Origin: Apoderus coryli | Lineage: Eukaryota; Arthropoda; Insecta; Coleoptera; Attelabidae | Assembly (NCBI GenBank): GCA_911728435.2 | Contig: OU452204.1 | Span: 9,734,001-9,798,000 of the forward strand | Direction: 5' to 3' | Length of the DNA stretch: 64,000 nucleotides | Part shown: piece after piece, positions 55,645-64,000 of the stretch | Numbering within the stretch: position 1 is the stretch's first letter | Layout of the letters: each line of letters starts with the position of its first letter | The notes under the pieces: generated by a model | Seen by the model: only the letters and a program-made list of their open reading frames with translations | Databases searched by the model: none | What the model was told of the DNA's origin: nothing | Made by a program: the position numbers and the translations under genes

Positions 55645-56560
55645 CTAAAGCAATTAGGCACGAAATGATAGCGCAACGCGCCACCCAATCCAACAACCCT
55701 GTACCCTCCACTAACTTGTGGAGTTCAGTTATGTGTTGGGTGTCAATATCTGCAGGCGCAATCAGCGCGTGCCCAAAAATAGCGTGTCGCCTTCGCTGTG
55801 GCTACACACTCACATATCACATGGTGAGCTGTTTCAACTGCCCCATTACACAATCTGCATTGCAGGTCCCCGTTATACAGCCCCATCTTATTTAGGTGAC
55901 TTCTCAGGGCGCAATGCCCAAGTGAGGAGTCCTATAGTTATTCGAATCTGACTCCTGCTTAATGTTAGCAGTTTTTCAGTTCGTTTTGTTGCTGCACCAG
56001 GTATGAATTTCTTACCATGTTCCTGCTTAGGAATATGTTCCCAATATCTCTGGTGCTCTTTTTTGGCCCACCACTTCTTTTAGACAAGCCCAGCGCAGGT
56101 TCAGTGCCAGTATATGGGTTTTCAGAGGCTTGTCTAACCAGCCAATCCGCTCTCTCGTTGCCTTCTATTTCCGAGTGCCTCGGGACCCACACTAAATTAA
56201 CCCTATTGTGTTCCGCCAAGGCCCTAAGTTCTTTTTGGCATTCCCATACCAGTTTAGTTGTCACCTTAGGTCTTTTTAGCGCCCTTAAGGCCGCCTGGCT
56301 ATCTGAACATATTCGCTTATTTGTATAGGCCCTCAATCTATTTAGTTTTGCACACTGTAAAATTGCAAATACTTCGGCTTGAAACACGGATGTGTTTTTC
56401 CCCAGTGAGAATCTTAGATTCGAGTTCCTTGTCTCACTATATATTCCTGCACCACTTCCACCTTCGGTTTTTGGCCTGTCTGTAAACCAGGTTATCCCTC
56501 TCAGTGTCCGCATGCAGTCTTGATTAAGAACTTTTCGGTCCATACGAGGTTACATTCGCT
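55645..56560 (-). mobile_element. LINE fragment with RNase H domain
   Basis: The frame 56543-55965 contains WFTDRPKTEGGSGAGIYSET, SLGKNTSVFQAEVFAILQCA, ICSDSQAALRALKRP and VNLVWVPRHSEIEGNERADW, the RNase H1 domain of I/Jockey-type LINEs. The first metal-binding Asp is in WFTDRPK. Beyond it the minus strand continues with GLYNGDLQCRLCNGAVETAH, the terminal Cys/His motif. The upstream RT is absent. Confidence 0.8.
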
Positions 56561-57486
56561 TCTCGCGAAATGCGCGGGACGCGGAAAATACGAAAAAAAA
56601 TAGCGAATATGTATATTAAAAATATAATTCAATAATTATTATTTTTAAAATAGCGAGTTTGCGCCTGGATCTATTTTTAAACCCCAACAACTTAGGAAAA
56701 ATAGCGAACGTTACAAAAAAACGATGCCAATGAAAAACAGCCACAATATGTTTTTCCACATTCCGCTTATTTTTTAATTTTTATTGAACAATGTTTTTAT
56801 TGGCACGACAGAATAGAAGAATTAGATTACAAGATGTGACAAATTTACATCAATGTCTCAGTGTGTCCGTAAGGGTCCAGAATATAAACATTAGAAATAG
56901 AACCGTCAGTAGAATTTGGCCTGAAAAATATGTAATGTAAAATATGCAATTATAAATTGAGCGTTCATAAATAATGTAGAAAACAACATACAAAACAAGT
57001 GTCGAAAAAAAAAATATGTAGGTTGTATAACTTGCTTGGAGCTAAATAGAATTAATGCCCAAAATACTAATAACATTTTACAAATGGAATAAAACTTCTA
57101 GAAACATTAATGAGTGGAATTCATGAAAGTTTTAGGAAGGGTCAATAATAAAAAATATAAATACCTAAAGCTGTATTTTTGTATGGAAAGATATTTGTGC
57201 CTTAAAGGCATCAGTTTCTTTAAATTTTCTACCGTGTATTACAATTACTATTATTTACTTTAAGTGTATTCCGTTTTTTGACATTAAATAAATTTAAAAT
57301 GAACAAAAATGTATATTATAATAACGAAATCAAATTATCTACTTTTAAAGCATTTCCTTTTGTAGTGTACAGTTACTGAAATTTTAATATATTAACATTT
57401 TTTTTAAATACTATAATATCTATATTTTTACAATACTTATCTACTATTTACAATTCAGAAATAATTATATTGCATTTTATGTGTGT

Positions 57487-57548
57487 TCATACTTCACTCT
57501 GCATACAATGCAACGAGGATTCTTGGGAGAGGTCGTCCAGAGAAGCAT
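57487..57548 (-). CDS. Awh: Arrowhead last exon
   Basis: 62 nt after a tttag acceptor. Reads (D)[23 protein letters not shown], closely matching the conserved C-terminus of Arrowhead proteins (DELSQDSS-type motif followed by HCM and SEV). Confidence 0.88.
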
Positions 57549-60500
57549 CTAAAATAAATAAATAACAATAATTTATTTACTCATTACTGATCACAAACAA
57601 AACATTCTTATATCTAAAGAGGTCTCATTATATCCATTTCAAAGACACTTTTTAATAAATAATTATAAATATAACAGCAGCTGGAAACTAAAATTACTTG
57701 AGTAATTTAATTGGTAGTAATGAGTTCAAATGACCTTGAAAATTTGACGTACAATAGCCACATATATCTGACATCTAACTTAAGGGTTTCTTGGCCTTAA
57801 TTTTATGGAGTGTGGGTACATCAATATATTGATATTATATTTTGATCTGATTATTTAGAACAATTCATGTAGGTAGGTACTTTTATTTTTTAAAAACGAG
57901 GTACCATTATTTCATGGAGTTCTAAACTTTCAGATAAATTTATCCAAAATTATATTTATTTTTCAGCGTAGTCATTTCAACCGTCGCGGTCGCATCGTCT
58001 AGGCCAAGACGTATAAAAAACCTCAATTATTACGTGCCTGTGCTACCTGGGTATACTTTTTATATTGAAGCTTTAGTTTACAGAGTTTCGGGACAATATA
58101 GACGTAGCTACTTACAGTTGATTTGATCGTTAAGGACTTTTAACTGTGATAGAAAAACTTACCTGCTTGTGAAAAAATGTTGTTATTTTTATTTGGTTGT
58201 TGAAATGAATATGTCAAATGTAAGTTGATGTGTCTTCCGAAACTGTTTTCATCTCTGGTGTTGTGTACTGAAAAACAATAATAAAAAGGTATTAAAATGT
58301 GCCTAATTTTCCTTCATTTTTAAATGTGGGTAGACATCTATGTAAATGAAAGATAATGAGAAGTTTGAGAATAGTAGAAACAAAGATTTTTGGCAGGTGT
58401 AATACTCATATAATATTACCTACTTATTTGTATTCCTAACCGAAGCCATACCTCTGGTTAGTTTTGACAAAAAGATAACAAGTTTGAACAGGGACTGTAG
58501 GGGAAATTTACATTTTCCCACACCACAGGGTTTCTTCTTTATGTAGATTTGGATTAAAGAATTCTGTAAACAGCAGTAGAAGATTTTATTGTTGGCTCTT
58601 GGCAAAATAATTTACAGCGGCTATGAAAACCGTGTAACACTGCAAGCTTTAAGCTCAAACAATGTTAACTCGAGCGACCCGAAGATAATATAGAATGGCA
58701 GTGGAACTTTGGCCAAAAAATTGTGTGTTTCTTAAAAATGGGTCCATATTTATCATTCTGGGGCATCTAACTTTTTTTTTAGTTAACTAATAATTTTGAT
58801 CAGACTGACGTTTGAAGCTTCTTTCAGCTCAACCATGCTTAAAATAAATAAATATTTTTATACTCCCTGTTAGTAAAAAAAAAGTTTAAGAATTAGACCA
58901 TATACTGGGTCTTTCAAAAAGATATTTAAGGAGGTTATTTCTCAGGTCATTGTATGAAAAAATTTCTCATAAACATTCATCCGGAAATGCATTGTTTCCA
59001 AGATCCAGGACAAGGTGTTAAGGTTTTTTTGAAAATAACGGTTTTTTAGAATTAAGTCAAATATTTCCTTGCCGATTTCTTTGAAATTTGGCAGTGTTGG
59101 TGCTAGAAAACTTGTATGACCCTAACTAGATCAAAATTAAGTCAAGTCCTGTGGCTTTAGGGGGCAATTTAATAAAGATTATTGACAAAAAATGTACGCC
59201 ACTGACAGTAATTTAATTTCGATATTGTCTTGAGATAAAGCAACTAAAACTACAACTTTTTTATCTCTTGTATGTTCTTCATATGTTGCTTCGTTTACGA
59301 GATACAATTTTAAAACATATTTCAATATACGAAGAATATTTACGAATAATTGCTTTTTTATTTGTCGATTTAGAAGAAAAAGTCATTCTTTATAAAAAGG
59401 TCTGATTGTGTCGAAACTACGATTTCAAATGCCAAATTTACGATTGCTATACAGGGTTTATCAAAAATAACATTTTTAATGATTTTGATTTTTTTGTTTT
59501 TTTTTTAATTTTATAAAAATATTTTCAAAACCGTCATTTATTACACCAATTGTACAAAAAACACTAATAAACTTTTTTCTCAAAAAGTGGTTAATTTCAT
59601 AGCTATTATTAAAATAATAAAATAAAAAAAAAAAAAACAAGGAAATCAAAATCATTAAAAATGTTATTTTTGATATACCCTGTATAGTATCGTAAATTTC
59701 GTACTCGAAATTGTAGTTTTGACACAAGCAGACGTTTTTATAAAGACTGACTTTTTCTTCTAAATCTACAAATAAAAAAGTTTTTCTTCTTCCAAACTCT
59801 ATATAGAGGAAGAACTTTTTTCTCAAAGTGGTTAAACTAAAAATATTATTTTTGATATACTTTCAAAGTGGTTAAATTAAAAATATTATCTGTGATATAC
59901 CCTGTATAGTAATCGTAAATTTGGTATTTGAATTTGCAGTTTTGGCACAAGCAGACGTTTTTATAAAGAATGACTTTTTCTTCTAAATCTACAAATAAAA
60001 AAGTTTTTCTTCTTCCAAACTCTATATAGAGGAAGAACTTTTTTCTCAAAGTGGTTAAACTAAAAATATTATTTTTGATATACTTTCAAAGTTGTTAAAT
60101 TAAAAATATTATCTGTGATATACCCTGTATAGTAATCGTAAATTTGGTATTTGAATTTGCAGTTTTGACACAAGCAGACGTTTTTATAAAGAATGACTTT
60201 TTCTTCTAAATCTACAAATAAAAAAGTTTTTCTTCTTCCAAACTCTATATAGAGGAAGAACTTTTTTCTCAAAGTGGTTAAACTAAAAATATTATTTTTG
60301 ATATACTTTCAAAGTGGTTAAATTAAAAATATTATCTGTGATATACCCTGTATAGTAATCGTAAATTTGGTATTTGAATTTGCAGTTTTGACACAAGCAG
60401 ACGTTTTTATAAAGAATGACTTTTTCTTCTAAATCTACAAATAAAAAAGTTTTTCTTCTTCCAAACTCTATATAGAGGAAGAACTTTTTTCTCAAAGTGG

Positions 60501-62010
60501 TTAAACTAAAAATATTATTTTTGATATACTTTCAAAGTGGTTAAATTAAAAATATTATCTGTGATATACCCTGTATAGTAATCGTAAATTTGGTATTTGA
60601 ATTTGCAGTTTTGACACAAGCAGACGTTTTTATAAAGAATGACTTTTTCTTCTAAATCTACAAATAAAAAAGTTTTTCTTCTTCCAACTCTATCCGTGGA
60701 CACATTGTAAATACAGGGTGTTAGTAAATAAGTGCGACAAACTTCAGGAGGTAATTCTGCATGAAAAAATAATGACAGTTTGCTATATAAACACATGTCC
60801 GCAAATACTTCGTTTTCTGCTGAGATACAGTTAAAGTTTTTCTTAAAAACTGAAGATTTATTGATTGCTCTGAAACCGGTGGAGATATGCAAATGAAATT
60901 TAGTGGGTGTTAAGAGGTAGTTATTGCGCATTTTTTGACATGCAATTAAGAATTTTATGTTCATCTGTGGCGCGCATACGGGTAATGATCTCAATTTTTT
61001 TGAAGAAAAAAAAAAGTACGCCACTGGAATTTTTCAAATTAAAAATCATTTTGGAATTCCTCATTGAATTTGTGATAAAAAATCTCTCTTGATTTTTTAT
61101 CGTAGGGGCATTTGTGCAAAAGAATAAAACATTTCGCTGCGACGCTAGTAGGCTGTCAACATTCTGTTATACGAATATTTCAACAAATGTCAAATTAGCG
61201 TTTCTTTATTATTAGTGTTATTTTCTCTTATTGTTTTGGTTTAATGTTTATTGTATTAGATAGTTCTTGATAATGTATTAAAGAAATGAAAAATACGGGG
61301 TAAGATGTTTTATTTTTTTGCACAAAGACGATGCCCCCTACGATAAAACAGCAAGAGAGATTTTTTATCACAAATTGAACGAGGAATTGCAAAATGATTT
61401 TTTATTTGAAAAATTGCAGTGGCGTACCATTTTTTTATTTAAAAATATTGAGATCATTACTCGTATGCGCGCCACTGATGAACATAAAATTCTTAATTGG
61501 TTGCCAAAAAATGGGCAATAACTACCTCTTAAAATTCACTAAATTTCATTTGCATATCTCTACCGGTTTCAGAGCAATCAATAAATCTTCAGTTTTTAAG
61601 AAAAACTTTAACACCTCGTATCTCAGAAATCCAAGCATTTGCGAACATATGTTTATATAGCAAACTGTCATTATTTTTCATGCAGAATTACGCCCTGAAG
61701 TTTGTCGCACTTATTTACTAACACCCTGTATATTTATTTTTGTTTATTATTAAGTATTTCTTTAACTTACGATGCGTTTTCGTTTTTCCCGTATGTAGAT
61801 GCTTTTTCTGTCGCGCTCTTGAGTTCTGAAACCATACTTGTGTTACTCGCTTGCTCAAACCAGTGATTTGAGCTATTCGTTCCAAATCCTGTCCGTCCGG
61901 ATTCGAATCTAATTGAAAATTCGCCTGCAGCACCTGCAGCTGTTCTTCCGTGAATGTAGTTCGGACTCGTTTCGCTTTGTTTTTGTGATAGCCCTCCGCG
62001 TCACAACCAT
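57487..62010 (-). CDS. Awh: Arrowhead-like LIM-homeobox gene, three 3' coding exons (partial)
   Basis: Minus-strand exons 62010-61771, 58267-58163 and 57548-57487 (stop TGA 57489-57487) splice in phase. The first carries the homeodomain, the second the Awh/Lhx6-8 C-terminal box [15 protein letters not shown], the third the terminal peptide [19 protein letters not shown]-domain exons should lie upstream, past 64000 or unrecognised. LIM-homeodomain factors of this group bind DNA in the nucleus; Drosophila Arrowhead acts in abdominal histoblasts and salivary gland imaginal cells. The 3.5-kb intron between the first two exons contains a 1-kb hairpin-like element and a 223-bp tandem array. A minus-strand AATAAA at 56780-56785 could end a roughly 0.7-kb 3' UTR. 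Confidence 0.92.
58163..58267 (-). CDS. Awh: Arrowhead penultimate exon
   Basis: 105 nt, in phase with both neighbours (one base from the previous exon, one left over). Reads [35 protein letters not shown]. The RHINLxLTYSFQ box is shared with insect Arrowhead proteins. Confidence 0.88.
59350..59700. repeat. Foldback: inverted partner of the tandem-array unit
   Basis: gctatacagggtttatcaaa at 59449-59468 and following sequence mirror tttttgatataccctgtata at about 59667-59686. Sequence at 59353-59450 is the reverse complement of the 223-bp unit found in the array to the right. Poly-T and poly-A runs lie in the loop. Confidence 0.6.
59665..60690. repeat. Tandem array, 223-bp unit, about 4.6 copies, in an Arrowhead intron
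   Basis: The unit contains gatataccctgtatagtaat, caagcagacgtttttata and aactctatatagaggaag. Landmarks recur at exactly 223-bp spacing (59846, 60069, 60292, 60515). Copies two to four are nearly identical, the first more diverged. Short identical minus-strand open frames in each unit are a consequence of the repetition and not genes. Confidence 0.85.
60714..61728. mobile_element. 1-kb near-complete hairpin element with about 400-bp inverted repeats, TA-flanked
   Basis: Ends CAGGGTGTTAGTAAATAAGT and its reverse complement, each bounded by TA (60712-60713 and 61729-61730). The arms stay alignable to about 61110 and 61320: aagtttgtcgcacttattta on the right faces taaataagtgcgacaaactt-like sequence on the left, and inner blocks around the cgccact and caaatttca motifs also match. 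The roughly 200-bp loop is non-coding. TA duplication and ends suggest mariner/Tc1-type mobilisation. Confidence 0.8.
61771..62010 (-). CDS. Awh: Arrowhead homeodomain exon
   Basis: 80 codons beginning (D)[20 protein letters not shown] and containing [12 protein letters not shown], the turn [20 protein letters not shown] and recognition helix [17 protein letters not shown]. Helix-3 W, F, N and R are all present. Acceptor ttcag lies above 62010; donor gtaagt at 61770-61765, phase 1. Confidence 0.93.
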
Positions 62011-62639
62011 CTGAAATTGGTGAAGTCTTTTTACATAATTTGGTATACCTGTCCTCTGCAGCATATGTCGTATACTTTTAAATAATCAACTCTTAGTGAA
62101 TCAAAATTGATGATTTATTAGTTGATGACTAGTTTATGGGTTTTATTGAATTATGTACTTAGTGGATGTTATATACGTCATTGATCAGTAGCTTCATATC
62201 TGGGATTCAAAAACACTCCTCTATTTGCCCTTAAACGCGTTCTATTGTCTATTTTGAGCTATTCATTAATTTTAATTCAATGATATAATTAACTTATTTA
62301 TAAATCTGGTTAGCAATCGTCAAACGACAAAATTTATTGTATAAAACGATGACGGTTAGACTTAATAGATTTCTAAGTGTAAACAGGCACAATACATTCA
62401 TTACCAAGGCTCTTCTACGTATTGTGACCTGAAATCTTCAACAATGTAAGAAAGCATTCCGAAAATCCAGGGATTTTTCGTGGTTAATAATTTTTACGTC
62501 GAATTAATTAAAACACTTGCTGAATATTTAGAAAAATCTGCAGTTTTTAACTTGCAACACTGGTATTGCCAGGTGAAATCTGTCACCGCCATCTTGAAGT
62601 TTGACATTGTTGGCAGTATACGCACTGAGAACGTTTTGA

Positions 62640-63600
62640 CGTGAGAGCAATATTTGTGTTATTTACAGTAAGTTGAAAAGTTCATGTTGGCCAAAAAATG
62701 GAATTAAGTCGCGAAAATTTTCGAGCTATAATTTATTATGACTTTCGACGTTGTCTCACGCAAGAACAGTGCACCAATCAACTTAATGCAACATTTGCCG
62801 ATAAAGCACCATCCAAGGCCATTGTATATCGCTGGGTACATTCAATTCAAACGTGGCCGTAGTTCGTTCACGGACGAAGCTAAAGATGGTCGTCCATAGT
62901 GCTGGAAACCATCGATGCTGTGCGAAAACTAATTGAAGAAGATCGTCATGTGACATATCGGGAAATCGAGGCAAATTTAAGCATTAGTATGACCCGCTTA
63001 TGTCAGATTTAGCACGAACATTTGGATGTTTGCAAGCTATGTGCGCGTTGGATTCAACATTTGTTGGCAGGTGCTTAAAAAAAGGATCCAGTCGATTGGT
63101 GCCGTTAACATGCCTAAAAAATACACAGTCGTGGTTTTATGCCTATGAGTCAGAAAGAAAAGGCCAATCGGCAGTTTGGGTGTTTCAATGTGAAGAAAAG
63201 CCAGCAAGATTCTTCGTTCCCGAAGCGTTAAAAAGCAAATGGTGGCGTGTTTCTTCACGAAAACGGGTCATGCCGCAACTGTGGCTGTAGGAAATCAGAA
63301 GACCATTAATTCAGCGTGGTATACGACCATTTGTTTGCCGAAGGTTTTGGTAAATTGAGCGAAACACACGAATATTTGGACACGCAAAAGATCGAATTGA
63401 TGGGTCATCCACCTTACAGCCCCGACTTGGAACCCAATTATTTCTTTTTACCTGAAGAAGCGGTTGAGGCCTTCAAAAACCATGTTTTAGAGTATTCGTC
63501 TTCTGACTGAGCAAAGTGCTTTGAAGGCTGGTTTCATCGCATGCAAAAGTGTATAGATCTTAAAGGACAATATTTTGAAAATCAATCAAAATATTTTTGA
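62640..63600 (+). mobile_element. Mariner transposase relic
   Basis: Starts MELSRENFRAIIYYDFRRCL at 62699 and reads TQEQCTNQLNATFADKAPSK, then after frameshifts VRKLIEEDRHVTYREIEANL, FYAYESERKGQSAVWVFQCE and KIELMGHPPYSPDLEPNYFF, ending FHRMQKCIDLKGQYFE near 63580. The block that should carry the second catalytic Asp (before KIELMGHPPYS) is deleted and stops interrupt the frame. TA-type ends were not identified with confidence. It lies upstream of the Arrowhead homeodomain exon. Confidence 0.8.
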
Positions 63601-64000
63601 TAACATTAATTCGTTTCTTCTTTCTATTCTGAATACATAAATAGCAACCCTCGTAGATACTGTTAAAAAACAAATTGCCTAATTTGATTTTAGCCATGAC
63701 GAACAAAGATACGAAGTCGTGCTCTTGGTCTGTCCTAGCCTAGTTGTTTTTGTTCTTGCTGCAAGAAAGAGTCTTCCCAGTCTCGAATTTTTATAATTTT
63801 ATTAAATAATGCTTGTCTCTACGGAATAACATAACATGGAAAGAACGAAACTAAATTGTACAAAAAATTTAAAATTATATAATTTACATGTTTATTTTTT
63901 TTGGAAAATAACATAGGCAGATCATTGACTTTGTTTTTAGATCCAATATACTGTGTCAAAGTTTCACCCGAAGGCAATTTGTGAATAGTAAAGGCAAAGA

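Noticed and set aside
59846..60495. Three identical 67-residue minus-strand open frames
   Set aside because: They repeat at exactly 223 bp because they lie in a tandem array; composition is low-complexity and no domain is seen.

Overview
The window is AT-rich genomic DNA from an insect. It holds five intron-containing protein genes with insect-type products, separated and invaded by a dense population of decayed non-LTR retrotransposons, mariner-type and other DNA transposons, a BEL/Pao remnant and several foldback (long-inverted-repeat) elements. The insect order cannot be fixed from the sequence alone. No bacterial-type genes, operons or CRISPR arrays are present.

Layout. 1-19.7 kb (+ strand): a complete fatty acid synthase gene. 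Nine coding exons join without frame breaks to a 2382-residue type I FAS (KS-MAT-DH-pseudo-MT-ER-KR-ACP-TE); its two largest introns are filled with transposon debris. 19.7-33.5 kb: gene-free, with several inverted-repeat elements, a mariner-like element with about 220-bp inverted ends, a foldback carrying two hammerhead ribozyme motifs, and RTE-like and Jockey-like LINE remains. 33.5-34.3 kb (+): mitochondrial ribosomal protein S2 (two exons, 249 aa). 37.9-40.3 kb (-): a short-chain dehydrogenase of DHRS7 type (six exons, 329 aa). 41-46.2 kb: LINE and BEL/Pao debris and two further hammerhead motifs. 46.6-52.9 kb (-): syntaxin 17 (five exons, 312 aa), with a LINE, a Merlin-type transposase remnant and a tRNA-Ala-like relic in its introns. 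57.5-62.0 kb (-): the three 3' coding exons of the LIM-homeodomain gene Arrowhead; its LIM-domain exons lie beyond the window. A decayed mariner occupies 62.6-63.6 kb.

The genes are functionally unrelated neighbours (lipid synthesis, mitochondrial translation, a membrane-anchored reductase, autophagosome fusion, developmental transcription control).

Two transposon systems deserve attention. (1) A 3.2-kb element in a FAS intron (9525-12746) has perfect 31-bp terminal inverted repeats and a perfect 7-bp target duplication. At least four, perhaps nine, tiny 20-30-bp palindromes elsewhere in the window consist only of the two ends of that element joined together, several flanked by 7-bp duplications. 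One sits inside an inverted-repeat element whose other arm shows the empty site. They look like excision footprints of a P-superfamily-like transposon. (2) Four copies of a hammerhead ribozyme motif, plus a degenerate pair, lie in LTR-like units, two of these units arranged as inverted pairs, as expected of Penelope-like elements.
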